Shown here: positions 24,376 to 38,600 of the stretch, in pieces
Layout: each line of letters starts with the position of its first letter
How positions within the stretch are numbered: position 1 is the stretch's first letter
Assembly (NCBI GenBank): GCA_032718475.1
Contig: JAUCBJ010004672.1
Location: 1-64,000, forward strand
Direction: 5' to 3'
Origin: Nemertoderma westbladi
Taxonomy: Eukaryota > Xenacoelomorpha > Nemertodermatida > Nemertodermatidae
DNA length: 64,000 nucleotides
Program-made: the position numbers and the translations under genes
The notes under the pieces: model-generated
The model's database searches: none
What the model saw: only the letters and a program-made list of their open reading frames with translations
Told to the model about the DNA's origin: nothing

Positions 24376-25199
24376 GTAAGCTGTTACTCTAAGTTATAAT
24401 CAATGTCTACTCCTTACGGTCCAACTCCATTACTGCAAAAATATATAATTAATTAATTAGACTTTTAAAAATTCGTTTAAGTAATTTTTGCTTGAAGGAT
24501 ATTCTGGAGTAACTCGGCTCATACTAAATCACACACAGATAGTTCAGATAGAGGATAGTCTGACGAAAAATAACCCTAAAAAAGGGTAAAGGATACATAT
24601 TGCCTATACCTAATGAAATATTATTATTTTATAAACCAGAACCTAACAATAATTCATAAAATATTTGCAATTTTATAATGTTATTAACTCCCCCTTAACA
24701 ACATAATATCGCATGATATACGTAAAAGGGTAATGATATAATACTTGGATATTCTACCTACACTCTAAATCAATAAGCAGCGCATTTAAATATGTTGTAG
24801 AAATTTCTGATATTCAATAACAAACAATATATATAATATAAAACATTTTATTTTTTCGTTTGTTTGTTCTGTCTCGTTTCTCTTTTATTGTTTGTCAATG
24901 CATTCACCTTATTGTTGTGAGGAATTTCTTTTTAAAATATATATATACCACAAAATGTGAACTGCATTATAAAACAGGAAATTATTATCTCCCCAATTTA
25001 TTTTTATATATTTCGTGTATATATTATATATTATATGGTACTCAACTCATTAAAAATGAACGACCATCATACATTAATCACATTAAGAATATATTCCAGG
25101 TATAAAGAAACACAATTATGCTACACAATATAGAACTCGGTTTAAATACCAGTAATAATATAATATTGTTTATCTGACACTCCCCCCATCCCACCATAG
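24376..25199 (+). other. hnRNP L intron 4
   Basis: An AT-rich intron of 824 bp. A short open frame at 24860-25105 is only AT-rich sequence. The acceptor is CCCCATCCCACCATAG at 25184-25199, preceded by a C/T-rich tract. Confidence 0.85.
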
Positions 25200-25281
25200 A
25201 CAACAACATTGAATGTCCGCAGAAACGATTCTGAAACTTTCGATTATACACAAGATCTGGGCCAAGGACATCTACAACAAC
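25200..25281 (+). CDS. HNRNPL: hnRNP L, coding exon 5 (linker after RRM2)
   Basis: The exon encodes TTTLNVRRNDSETFDYTQ and a short Gln/Gly/Leu tail (residues 206-232). It aligns with the PTRLNVFKND...WDYT segment that follows RRM2 in hnRNP L and PTB. The donor AAC|GTAAGT at 25282 leaves one base. The exon is followed by an 18-kb intron. Confidence 0.92.
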
Positions 25282-25304
25282 GTAAGTACCGAACGATATA
25301 CCGG

Positions 25305-25790
25305 TAAACAGAGCTCTGTAACACTCACCATTAGTAACAGAGCTCCGTAACAGACACCATTATTAACAGAGCTCCGTAACATCAGTATCAGTAACAGAGC
25401 TCCGTAACAGTCAGTAACAGAGCTCCGTAACAGTCAGTAACAGAGCTCCGTACCAGTTACCATTAGTAACAGAGCTCCATAACAGTCACCATTAGTAACA
25501 GAGCTCTGTAACAGGCACCATTAGTAACAGAGCTCCGTAACAGTCAGTAACAGAGCTCTGTAACAGTCACCATTAGTAACAGAGCTCCGTAACAGTCAGT
25601 ATCAGTAACAGAGCTCCGTAACAGTCACCATTAGTAACAGAGCTCCGTAACAGTCAGTAACAGAGCTCCGTAACAGACACCATTAGTAACAGAGCTCCGT
25701 AACAGTTACCATTAGTAACAGAGCTCCGTAACAGACACCATTAGTAACAGAGCTCCGTCAGTCAGTATCTGTAAAAGTCTCCATAACAGT
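25305..25790. repeat. AACAGAGCTCCGTAACAGT tandem repeat, about 29 bp
   Basis: Units are about 29 bp (with CACCATTAGT) or about 22 bp (with only CAGT between cores), mixed irregularly. The core contains the palindrome GAGCTC. The last units near 25760-25790 are degenerate. Confidence 0.93.
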
Positions 25791-25873
25791 CAGTAAATAA
25801 ACCTCAAACAAACAAGTCTTACCTTCAAACATAACATAACATTTTATTGCAAAATTTCAACACACTAAACTAC

Positions 25874-28861
25874 GGGTCATTCCATGTCAAATCATCCAGT
25901 TATTTTTGATTTTGTAACCCCAGGCCTAGGTCATGGATTTTGATGAAACTTTCACCAAATGATAACTCACATATGGTATGAAAAACCCCAAAATTTCAGC
26001 TCCTTGTATCCACTGGTTCAAAAGATATGGCTCGTCAAAGTTTCGTCTCCGTATCACATTTGGTGAAAAAATTGATCCTATTTATATCCATAATCATTGT
26101 ATATAGATGTCAAAATTGTTCATGCTGGGGTAATTTAGGGTGTTGAACACGAATCTGACATCAAAATTTTGATTGGGAGACCCTAGAGTTTATATTTTCT
26201 CAACTTTTGATAATGACGATTGGCGAAGGACGAAATATTTTTGACTTCTAATTTCCTAATGTAGCTGAATATCTTTGAGCTAGATATTCTCAGTGTAGAT
26301 GTCTGATATACTAAAGTGTATTCACAGAAAAAATTGTGTGTGACATATTTGAAGAACATGATTTATTACTGTTTCATTAAATATTTTCATTATCGCGATC
26401 GCGTCATTCGGAGCGAGGGCTAAACAGGGGGGTTAGGTCATAACATAACATATAGTGGCAATTGACTCAAAGGTTCGGTATTAATGTGAAACTAATGAAA
26501 AAAAAGTAGGGTGCACTGCACCCTCAAGGGTACCACCTACACCTCTTCTTTTTTGGAGACGACTTATTATCGCGATGATCAATATAGCCATTTCAGCACA
26601 ATAGATGCACTTCTAGAGGTCTTATCAAGATGAATTTGGTCTCATTCAAACCCCAATGGTCGATTTAGTGGGTGTAGACACCTTCAAACTAGATTTCAGT
26701 GAATAGTTATTGATATATTACACAAAATGTGAATGATGCCCTAACAGAGACATTAATGCTTCAATGTGAAATATGCACATAACTGAACGAATTTTTCTAA
26801 TTATTCCACTGGATCAGGAATAGGCCCATTTGAACGACAACGATCGATATAGTATGTATAGATAGATACTGGACCTTCATAATAGTAGTTGAGTGACTAG
26901 TTCTTGAGATATTGTACAAATGGGGTTGTCATGTTAAACTGATGTTTGATCAATGGAATGCATTTTGAGAGCAGGACTGTTGTACATCGATGTATGAATA
27001 TCCAGTAAAAATGATACTTCTAATTATACCAATAGGTCAAGAATGGACTCATTGGAACCACAATGATCGATTTAGTTAGTGTGGACACCTTCAAATCAGG
27101 AGTGAATGATCAATTTCCAAGATATTGCATGAAAGGTTCAGGCCTGCTGAACCCAACCATTTAAGTTTCAAAGTGATATAATCATGATATAAGCATAATA
27201 GGTACCACAAACAGTAGTTAACATTCATTACCTTAGAGAATTTAGACATGCTCCTTCAACCTCTTGGTGTAAATTATAAACACTTGCAAAATAACACTAG
27301 AGTGGTAATTTTGCTGAATTGATGCACAAATTAAAAAGGTTGACATTGGCTCAATCATGGAAAAGACTGAGTCAGCCTATACCTTTTGCTCGGTAACTAT
27401 ATATATATAAAACATAAACTTCTCTTCTGTAACTTTGTGAGTGTTTGTACTTTACACCAACAAAATAGAGCATTGCCGAATGTATAAGCATGTCTTAATT
27501 CTCTAAGGTAATGAATGTTAACTATTGTTTGTGGTACCTACTGTTTTTTTAGTTCATGCTTAGATCAGTAACTTTGAAACTCAAGTGGTTGGGTTGGACA
27601 GACCTGAACCTTTCATTTCATGCAATATCTTGGAAATTAATAAACTCATTCCTGAATTGAAGGGGTCCACACTAACTAAATCGATCATTGTGGTTTCAAT
27701 GAGGCTATTCTTGACCTATTGGTATAATTATAAGTATCATTTTTAGTGGATATTCATATATCAATGTGAAACTACAGTGACAGTCATGCTCTCAAACAGC
27801 ATTCCTTTGATAAAACTTTGATACATCATCAGTTAAACATGACAACTTCTTTTGTACAATATCTCAAGAACTATTCACTCTAATACTATTATGAAGGTTT
27901 CTATCTATACATACTATATCGATAATTGTGGTTCCAATGGGCCTATTCCTGATCCAGTGGAATACTTAGAAGAATTCGTTTAGTATGTGCCTACTTCATA
28001 TTGAGGCATAATGTCTCTGGTAGGGCATCATTCACATTTTGTGTAATATATCAATGCCTATTCACTGCAATCTAGTTTTGAAGGTGTCTGCACCCACTAA
28101 ATGAACTATTGTGGTCTGAATGAGACCAAATTCATATTGATAAGACCTCTAGAAGTGCATCTATAATGTTATTGTGCTGAAATGGCTATATTGATGGATC
28201 ATCGCGATAATAAGTCGTCTCCAAAAAAGAAGAGATAGGTACCCTTTAGGGTTACTACATTTTTTTTTTTTTTTTTCAATGTTATGACCTAACAACCCCC
28301 CTCCTGTTTAGCCCTCGCTCCGAATATTACGATCGCGATAATATGATATTTAATGAAACAGTGATAAATCATGTAACTTCAAATATGTCACACACAATTT
28401 TTTCTGTGAATACACTTTAGTATATCAGACATCTACACTGAGAATATCTAGCTCAGAGATATTCAGCTACATTAGGAAATTAGAAGTCAAAAATATTTAG
28501 TCTGTCGCCAATCGTCATTATCAAAAGTTGATAAAATTTAAGTTCTAGCGCCTTACAATCAAAATTTTGATGTCAGATTCGTGTTCAACACCCCAAATTA
28601 CCCCAACATGAACAGTTTTGACATCTATATACAATGATTATGGATATAAATAGAAAAATGTCATCTACGCACCTATCGCGATTGATCAATTTTTTCGCCA
28701 AATGTGATACGGAGACAAAACGATGACGAGCCATAACTTTTGAACCAGTGGATACAAGGGGCTGATTTTCATACCATATGTGGGTTATCATTTGGTGAAA
28801 GTTTCATCAAAATCCATAACCTAGGGATACATGGCCTGGATGACTTGACATGGAATGACCC
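25874..28861. mobile_element. 3-kb foldback (long inverted repeat) element
   Basis: The left arm (25874-27251) is an imperfect reverse complement of the right arm (27488-28861), with about 236 bp between them. The outer ends read GGGTCATTCCATGTCAA and TTGACATGGAATGACCC. Inner checkpoints that pair include 27060 against 27690 (AATGATCGATTTAGTTAGTGT) and 27227-27251 against 27488-27512. The sequence CTAC directly flanks both ends (25870-25873 and 28862-28865), a plausible 4-bp target-site duplication. No transposase is encoded. It is probably a non-autonomous DNA transposon; the family is not recognised. Confidence 0.88.
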
Positions 28862-29679
28862 CTACATGACTGACTATATAGGCAACTCGTAATAATTTCA
28901 GTTATAGAGTTACATGTAACATTGTTTCAAATAGTTAGTAACCCTTGTCAGACAATGTACCAACAATGGAATTATTGAATTGGTTTAACTTTCAACATAA
29001 ATAAATATAACTCTTTCGAGTTTTTACCTCACCATCCGTCAGATGACATATATTTAACTGTTATAACTATAAAGAAATATACCTAACTAATCGTGAACTA
29101 TATTGGGTTCCACAATAACCCTCGAATTATGACACATTGATCGCATTGGGTCGCATAAAGTCCTCCAGGTAACCTTATATATCGGTATATACAGTGTGGT
29201 TGTGGTATATTTTATTTTGTAGCCCCTCACCGAATATAATATTCAGACAGTACTTTATCTTACTGTCTTACTCCGATTAGAGCCCGGGCCATTTGACCGT
29301 ATCCGCAGTCGGCCGCTGGAGGAGGGGGTGGGGGCTTTTGGAATTATTTGGTTAGGTTTATTAGTAGTTTCATTAATTTTTTTTTATTATTTCTCGCTTA
29401 TCCCTATTTAGTCATGGTGGGGTGATTTTAGACATTTTTTTAGATTCATCTCGAGAATTTAATACCTTTTTTTTCTAAAAATTAATGGGCTATCATAAAA
29501 GCGCCAATGTTATTTTTAACGATTTGTGTCGCGATCAGCTACTCTAAAACCAATGTAGCTTCAGAATTACCCAACCAATGGCCAAATTTAACAGTTTGAA
29601 ATATTTTTTTATTCTTTTACTTTTCGTCCTGGGGGACCAGAGTAGAATCCCGGGTGCGGGTGGGCTAGATAGTGTTAAT

Positions 29680-32600
29680 CGGGGTCCAGTCCCCCATGGT
29701 GGGTTATTGTAAGTAACGACTAGAGGCTCTGTGTGTCGGGGTCCAGTCCCCCATGGTGGGTTATTGTAAGTAACGACTAGAGGCTCTGTGTGTCGGGGTC
29801 CAGTCCCCCATGGTGGGTTATTGTAAGTAACGACTAGAGGCTCTGTGTGTCGGGGTCCAGTCCCCCATGGTGGGTTATATTGTAAGTAACGACTAGAGGC
29901 TCTGTGTGTCGGGGTCCAGTCCCCCATGGTGGGTTATATTGTAAGTAACGACTAGAGGCTCTGTGTGTCGGGGTCCAGTCCCCCATGGTGGGTTATATTG
30001 TAAGTAACGACTAGAGGCTCTGTGTGTCGGGGTCCAGTCCCCCATGGTGGGTTATATTGTAAGTAACGACTAGAGGCTCTGTGTGTCGGGGTCCAGTCCC
30101 CCATGGTGGGTTATTGTAAGTAACGACTAGAGGCTCTGTGTGTCGGGGTCCAGTCCCCCATGGTGGGTTATATTGTAAGTAACGACTAGAGGCTCTGTGT
30201 GTCGGGGTCCAGTCCCCCATGGTGGGTTATATTGTAAGTAACGACTAGAGGCTCTGTGTGTCGGGGTCCAGTCCCCCATGGTGGGTTATATTGTAAGTAA
30301 CGACTAGAGGCTCTGTGTGTCGGGGTCCAGTCCCCCATGGTGGGTTATATTGTAAGTAACGACTAGAGGCTCTGTGTGTCGGGGTCCAGTCCCCCATGGT
30401 GGGTTATATTGTAAGTAACGACTAGAGGCTCTGTGTGTCGGGGTCCAGTCCCCCATGGTGGGTTATATTGTAAGTAACGACTAGAGGCTCTGTGTGTCGG
30501 GGTCCAGTCCCCCATGGTGGGTTATATTGTAAGTAACGACTAGAGGCTCTGTGTGTCGGGGTCCAGTCCCCCATGGTGGGTTATATTGTAAGTAACGACT
30601 AGAGGCTCTGTGTGTCGGGGTCCAGTCCCCCATGGTGGGTTATATTGTAAGTAACGACTAGAGGCTCTGTGTGTCGGGGTCCAGTCCCCCATGGTGGGTT
30701 ATATTGTAAGTAACGACTAGAGGCTCTGTGTGTCGGGGTCCAGTCCCCCATGGTGGGTTATATTGTAAGTAACGACTAGAGGCTCTGTGTGTCGGGGTCC
30801 AGTCCCCCATGGTGGGTTATATTGTAAGTAACGACTAGAGGCTCTGTGTGTCGGGGTCCAGTCCCCCATGGTGGGTTATATTGTAAGTAACGACTAGAGG
30901 CTCTGTGTGTCGGGGTCCAGTCCCCCATGGTGGGTTATATTGTAAGTAACGACTAGAGGCTCTGTGTGTCGGGGTCCAGTCCCCCATGGTGGGTTATATT
31001 GTAAGTAACGACTAGAGGCTCTGTGTGTCGGGGTCCAGTCCCCCATGGTGGGTTATATTGTAAGTAACGACTAGAGGCTCTGTGTGTCGGGGTCCAGTCC
31101 CCCATGGTGGGTTATATTGTAAGTAACGACTAGAGGCTCTGTGTGTCGGGGTCCAGTCCCCCATGGTGGGTTATATTGTAAGTAACGACTAGAGGCTCTG
31201 TGTGTCGGGGTCCAGTCCCCCATGGTGGGTTATATTGTAAGTAACGACTAGAGGCTCTGTGTGTCGGGGTCCAGTCCCCCATGGTGGGTTATATTGTAAG
31301 TAACGACTAGAGGCTCTGTGTGTCGGGGTCCAGTCCCCCATGGTGGGTTATATTGTAAGTAACGACTAGAGGCTCTGTGTGTCGGGGTCCAGTCCCCCAT
31401 GGTGGGTTATATTGTAAGTAACGACTAGAGGCTCTGTGTGTCGGGGTCCAGTCCCCCATGGTGGGTTATATTGTAAGTAACGACTAGAGGCTCTGTGTGT
31501 CGGGGTCCAGTCCCCCATGGTGGGTTATATTGTAAGTAACGACTAGAGGCTCTGTGTGTCGGGGTCCAGTCCCCCATGGTGGGTTATATTGTAAGTAACG
31601 ACTAGAGGCTCTGTGTGTCGGGGTCCAGTCCCCCATGGTGGGTTATATTGTAAGTAACGACTAGAGGCTCTGTGTGTCGGGGTCCAGTCCCCCATGGTGG
31701 GTTATATTGTAAGTAACGACTAGAGGCTCTGTGTGTCGGGGTCCAGTCCCCCATGGTGGGTTATATTGTAAGTAACGACTAGAGGCTCTGTGTGTCGGGG
31801 TCCAGTCCCCCATGGTGGGTTATATTGTAAGTAACGACTAGAGGCTCTGTGTGTCGGGGTCCAGTCCCCCATGGTGGGTTATATTGTAAGTAACGACTAG
31901 AGGCTCTGTGTGTCGGGGTCCAGTCCCCCATGGTGGGTTATATTGTAAGTAACGACTAGAGGCTCTGTGTGTCGGGGTCCAGTCCCCCATGGTGGGTTAT
32001 ATTGTAAGTAACGACTAGAGGCTCTGTGTGTCGGGGTCCAGTCCCCCATGGTGGGTTATATTGTAAGTAACGACTAGAGGCTCTGTGTGTCGGGGTCCAG
32101 TCCCCCATGGTGGGTTATATTGTAAGTAACGACTAGAGGCTCTGTGTGTCGGGGTCCAGTCCCCCATGGTGGGTTATATTGTAAGTAACGACTAGAGGCT
32201 CTGTGTGTCGGGGTCCAGTCCCCCATGGTGGGTTATATTGTAAGTAACGACTAGAGGCTCTGTGTGTCGGGGTCCAGTCCCCCATGGTGGGTTATATTGT
32301 AAGTAACGACTAGAGGCTCTGTGTGTCGGGGTCCAGTCCCCCATGGTGGGTTATATTGTAAGTAACGACTAGAGGCTCTGTGTGTCGGGGTCCAGTCCCC
32401 CATGGTGGGTTATATTGTAAGTAACGACTAGAGGCTCTGTGTGTCGGGGTCCAGTCCCCCATGGTGGGTTATATTGTAAGTAACGACTAGAGGCTCTGTG
32501 TGTCGGGGTCCAGTCCCCCATGGTGGGTTATATTGTAAGTAACGACTAGAGGCTCTGTGTGTCGGGGTCCAGTCCCCCATGGTGGGTTATATTGTAAGTA

Positions 32601-35600
32601 ACGACTAGAGGCTCTGTGTGTCGGGGTCCAGTCCCCCATGGTGGGTTATATTGTAAGTAACGACTAGAGGCTCTGTGTGTCGGGGTCCAGTCCCCCATGG
32701 TGGGTTATATTGTAAGTAACGACTAGAGGCTCTGTGTGTCGGGGTCCAGTCCCCCATGGTGGGTTATATTGTAAGTAACGACTAGAGGCTCTGTGTGTCG
32801 GGGTCCAGTCCCCCATGGTGGGTTATATTGTAAGTAACGACTAGAGGCTCTGTGTGTCGGGGTCCAGTCCCCCATGGTGGGTTATATTGTAAGTAACGAC
32901 TAGAGGCTCTGTGTGTCGGGGTCCAGTCCCCCATGGTGGGTTATATTGTAAGTAACGACTAGAGGCTCTGTGTGTCGGGGTCCAGTCCCCCATGGTGGGT
33001 TATATTGTAAGTAACGACTAGAGGCTCTGTGTGTCGGGGTCCAGTCCCCCATGGTGGGTTATATTGTAAGTAACGACTAGAGGCTCTGTGTGTCGGGGTC
33101 CAGTCCCCCATGGTGGGTTATATTGTAAGTAACGACTAGAGGCTCTGTGTGTCGGGGTCCAGTCCCCCATGGTGGGTTATATTGTAAGTAACGACTAGAG
33201 GCTCTGTGTGTCGGGGTCCAGTCCCCCATGGTGGGTTATATTGTAAGTAACGACTAGAGGCTCTGTGTGTCGGGGTCCAGTCCCCCATGGTGGGTTATAT
33301 TGTAAGTAACGACTAGAGGCTCTGTGTGTCGGGGTCCAGTCCCCCATGGTGGGTTATATTGTAAGTAACGACTAGAGGCTCTGTGTGTCGGGGTCCAGTC
33401 CCCCATGGTGGGTTATATTGTAAGTAACGACTAGAGGCTCTGTGTGTCGGGGTCCAGTCCCCCATGGTGGGTTATATTGTAAGTAACGACTAGAGGCTCT
33501 GTGTGTCGGGGTCCAGTCCCCCATGGTGGGTTATATTGTAAGTAACGACTAGAGGCTCTGTGTGTCGGGGTCCAGTCCCCCATGGTGGGTTATATTGTAA
33601 GTAACGACTAGAGGCTCTGTGTGTCGGGGTCCAGTCCCCCATGGTGGGTTATATTGTAAGTAACGACTAGAGGCTCTGTGTGTCGGGGTCCAGTCCCCCA
33701 TGGTGGGTTATATTGTAAGTAACGACTAGAGGCTCTGTGTGTCGGGGTCCAGTCCCCCATGGTGGGTTATATTGTAAGTAACGACTAGAGGCTCTGTGTG
33801 TCGGGGTCCAGTCCCCCATGGTGGGTTATATTGTAAGTAACGACTAGAGGCTCTGTGTGTCGGGGTCCAGTCCCCCATGGTGGGTTATATTGTAAGTAAC
33901 GACTAGAGGCTCTGTGTGTCGGGGTCCAGTCCCCCATGGTGGGTTATATTGTAAGTAACGACTAGAGGCTCTGTGTGTCGGGGTCCAGTCCCCCATGGTG
34001 GGTTATATTGTAAGTAACGACTAGAGGCTCTGTGTGTCGGGGTCCAGTCCCCCATGGTGGGTTATATTGTAAGTAACGACTAGAGGCTCTGTGTGTCGGG
34101 GTCCAGTCCCCCATGGTGGGTTATATTGTAAGTAACGACTAGAGGCTCTGTGTGTCGGGGTCCAGTCCCCCATGGTGGGTTATATTGTAAGTAACGACTA
34201 GAGGCTCTGTGTGTCGGGGTCCAGTCCCCCATGGTGGGTTATATTGTAAGTAACGACTAGAGGCTCTGTGTGTCGGGGTCCAGTCCCCCATGGTGGGTTA
34301 TATTGTAAGTAACGACTAGAGGCTCTGTGTGTCGGGGTCCAGTCCCCCATGGTGGGTTATATTGTAAGTAACGACTAGAGGCTCTGTGTGTCGGGGTCCA
34401 GTCCCCCATGGTGGGTTATATTGTAAGTAACGACTAGAGGCTCTGTGTGTCGGGGTCCAGTCCCCCATGGTGGGTTATATTGTAAGTAACGACTAGAGGC
34501 TCTGTGTGTCGGGGTCCAGTCCCCCATGGTGGGTTATATTGTAAGTAACGACTAGAGGCTCTGTGTGTCGGGGTCCAGTCCCCCATGGTGGGTTATATTG
34601 TAAGTAACGACTAGAGGCTCTGTGTGTCGGGGTCCAGTCCCCCATGGTGGGTTATATTGTAAGTAACGACTAGAGGCTCTGTGTGTCGGGGTCCAGTCCC
34701 CCATGGTGGGTTATATTGTAAGTAACGACTAGAGGCTCTGTGTGTCGGGGTCCAGTCCCCCATGGTGGGTTATATTGTAAGTAACGACTAGAGGCTCTGT
34801 GTGTCGGGGTCCAGTCCCCCATGGTGGGTTATATTGTAAGTAACGACTAGAGGCTCTGTGTGTCGGGGTCCAGTCCCCCATGGTGGGTTATATTGTAAGT
34901 AACGACTAGAGGCTCTGTGTGTCGGGGTCCAGTCCCCCATGGTGGGTTATATTGTAAGTAACGACTAGAGGCTCTGTGTGTCGGGGTCCAGTCCCCCATG
35001 GTGGGTTATATTGTAAGTAACGACTAGAGGCTCTGTGTGTCGGGGTCCAGTCCCCCATGGTGGGTTATATTGTAAGTAACGACTAGAGGCTCTGTGTGTC
35101 GGGGTCCAGTCCCCCATGGTGGGTTATATTGTAAGTAACGACTAGAGGCTCTGTGTGTCGGGGTCCAGTCCCCCATGGTGGGTTATATTGTAAGTAACGA
35201 CTAGAGGCTCTGTGTGTCGGGGTCCAGTCCCCCATGGTGGGTTATATTGTAAGTAACGACTAGAGGCTCTGTGTGTCGGGGTCCAGTCCCCCATGGTGGG
35301 TTATATTGTAAGTAACGACTAGAGGCTCTGTGTGTCGGGGTCCAGTCCCCCATGGTGGGTTATATTGTAAGTAACGACTAGAGGCTCTGTGTGTCGGGGT
35401 CCAGTCCCCCATGGTGGGTTATATTGTAAGTAACGACTAGAGGCTCTGTGTGTCGGGGTCCAGTCCCCCATGGTGGGTTATATTGTAAGTAACGACTAGA
35501 GGCTCTGTGTGTCGGGGTCCAGTCCCCCATGGTGGGTTATATTGTAAGTAACGACTAGAGGCTCTGTGTGTCGGGGTCCAGTCCCCCATGGTGGGTTATT

Positions 35601-38600
35601 GTAAGTAACGACTAGAGGCTCTGTGTGTCGGGGTCCAGTCCCCCATATGGTGGGTTATATTGTAAGTAACGACTAGAGGCTCTGTGTGTCGGGATCCAGT
35701 CCCCCATGGTGGGTTATATTGTAAGTAACGACCAGAGGCTCTGTGTGTCGGGGTCCAGTCCCCCATGGTGGGTTATTGTAAGTAACGACTAGAGGCTCTG
35801 TGTGTCGGGGTCCAGTCCCCCATGGTGGGTTATATTGTAAGTAACGACCAGAGGCTCTGTGTGTCGGGGTCCAGTCCCCCATGGTGGGTTATTGTAAGTA
35901 ACGACTAGAGGCTCTGTGTGTCGGGGTCCAGTCCCCCATGGTGGGTTATATTGTAAGTAACGACCAGAGGCTCTGTGTGTCGGGGTCCAGTCCCCCATGG
36001 TGGGTTATATTGTAAGTAACGACCAGAGGCTCTGTGTGTCGGGGTCCAGTCACCCATGGTGGGTTATATTGTAAGTAACGACCAGAGGCTCTGTGTGTCG
36101 GGGTCCAGTCCCCCATGGTGGGTTATATTGTAAGTAACGACCAGAGGCTCTGTGTGTCGGGGTCCAGTCCCCCATGGTGGGTTATATTGTAAGTAACGAC
36201 TAGAGGCTATGTGTGTCGGGGTCCAGTCCCCCATGGTGGGTTATATTGTAAGTAACGACCAGAGGCTCTGTGTGTCGGGGTCCAGTCACCCATGGTGGGT
36301 TATATTGTAAGTAACGACTAGAGGCTCTGTGTGTCGGGGTCCAGTCCCCCATGGTGGGTTATTGTAAATAATGACTAGAGGCTCTGTGTGTCGGGGTCCA
36401 GTCCCCCATGGTGGGTTATTGTAAGTAACGACTAGAGGCTCTGTGTGTCGGGGTCCAGTCCCCCATGGTGGGTTATTGTAAGTAACGACCAGAGCCTCTG
36501 TGTGTCGGGGTCCAGTCCCCCATGGTGGGTTATTGTAAGTAACGACTAGAGGCTCTGTGTGTCGGGGTCCAGTCCCCCATGGTGGGTTATATTGTAAGTA
36601 ACGACTAGAGGCTCTGTGTGTCGGGGTCCAGTCCCCCATGGTGGGTTATATTGTAAGTAAAGACTAGAGGCTCTGTGTGTCGGGGTCCAGTCACCCATGG
36701 TGGGTTATATTGTAAGTAACGACTAGAGGCTCTGTGTGTCGGGGTCCAGTCCCCCATGGTGGGTTATATTGTAAGTAAAGACTAGAGGCTCTGTGTGTCG
36801 GGGTCCAGTCCCCCATGGTGGGTTATATTGTAAGTAAAGACTAGAGGCTCTGTGTGTCGGGGTCCAGTCCCCCATGGTGGGTTATTGTAAGTAACGACTA
36901 GAGGCTCTGTGTGTCGGGGTCCAGTCCCCCATGGTGGGTTATATTGTAAGTAACGACTAGAGGCTCTGTGTGTCGGGGTCCAGTCCCCCATGGTGGGTTA
37001 TATTGTAAGTAAAGACTAGAGGCTCTGTGTGTCGGGGTCCAGTCCCCCATGGTGGGTTATATTGTAAGTAACGACTAGAGGCTCTGTGTGTCGGGGTCCA
37101 GTCCCCCATGGTGGGTTATATTGTAAGTAAAGACTAGAGGCTCTGTGTGTCGGGGTCCAGTCCCCCATGGTGGGTTATATTGTAAGTAACGACTAGAGGC
37201 TCTGTGTGTCGGGGTCCAGTCCCCCATGGTGGGTTATTGTAAGTAACGACTAGAGGCTCTCTGTGTCGGGGTCCAGTCCCCCATGGTGGGTTATATTGTA
37301 AGTAAAGACTAGAGGCTCTGTGTGTCGGGGACCAGTCCCCCATGGTGGGTTATATTGTAAGTAACGACTAGAGGCTCTGTGTGTCGGGATCCAGTCCCCC
37401 ATGGTGGGTTATTGTAAGTAACGACCAGAGGCTCTGTGTGTCGGGGTCCAGTCCCCCATGGTGGGTTATTGTAAGTAACGACTAGAGGCTCTGTGTGTCG
37501 GGGTCCAGTCCCCCATGGTGGGTTATTGTAAGTAACGACTAGAGGCTCTGTGTGTCGGGGTCCAGTCCCCCATGGTGGGTTATTGTAAGTAACGACTAGA
37601 GGCTCTGTGTGTCGGGGTCCAGTCCCCCATGGTGGGTTATATTGTAAGTAACGACCAGAGGCTCTGTGTGTCGGGGTCCAGTCCCCCATGGTGGGTTATA
37701 TTGTAAGTAAAGACTAGAGGCTCTGTGTGTCGGGGTCCAGTCCCCCATGGTGGGTTATTGTAAGTAACGACTAGAGGCTCTGTGTGTCGGGGTCCAGTCC
37801 CCCATGGTGGGTTATATTGTAAGTAACGACTAGAGGCTCTGTGTGTCGGGGTCCAGTCCCCCATGGTGGGTTATATTGTAAGTAAAGACTAGAGGCTCTG
37901 TGTGTCGGGGTCCAGTCCCCCATGGTGGGTTATTGTAAGTAACGACTAGAGGCTCTGTGTGTCGGGGTCCAGTCCCCCATGGTGGGTTATATTGTAAGTA
38001 AAGACTAGAGGCTCTGTGTGTTGGGGTCCAGTCCCCCATGGTGGGTTATATTGTAAGTAACGACTAGAGGCTCTGTGTGTCGGGGTCCAGTCCCCCATGG
38101 TGGGTTATATTGTAAGTAAAGACTAGAGGCTCTGTGTGTCGGGGTCCAGTCCCCCATGGTGGGTTATATTGTAAGTAACGACTAGAGGCTATGTGTGTCG
38201 GGGTCCAGTCCCCCATGGTGGGTTATATTGTAAGTAACGACTAGAGGCTCTGTGTGTCGGGGTCCAGTCCCCCATGGTGGGTTATATTGTAAGTAACGAC
38301 TAGAGGCTCTGTGTGTCGGGGTCCAGTCCCCCATGGTGGGTTATTGTAAGTAACGACTAGAGGCTCTGTGTGTCGGGGTCCAGTCCCCCATGGTGGGTTA
38401 TATTGTAAGTAACGACTAGAGGCTCTGTGTGTCGGGGTCCAGTCCCCCATGGTGGGTTATATTGTAAGTAACGACTATAGGCTCTGTGTGTCGGGGTCCA
38501 GTCACCCATGGTGGGTTATATTGTAAGTAACGACTAGAGGCTCTGTGTGTCGGGGTCCAGTCACCCATAGTGGGTTATATTGTAAGTAACGACTAGAGGC

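Noticed and set aside
24860-25105. Frame of 81 codons in intron 4
   Set aside because: AT-rich composition gives Phe/Ile/Tyr-rich sequence typical of intronic noise.
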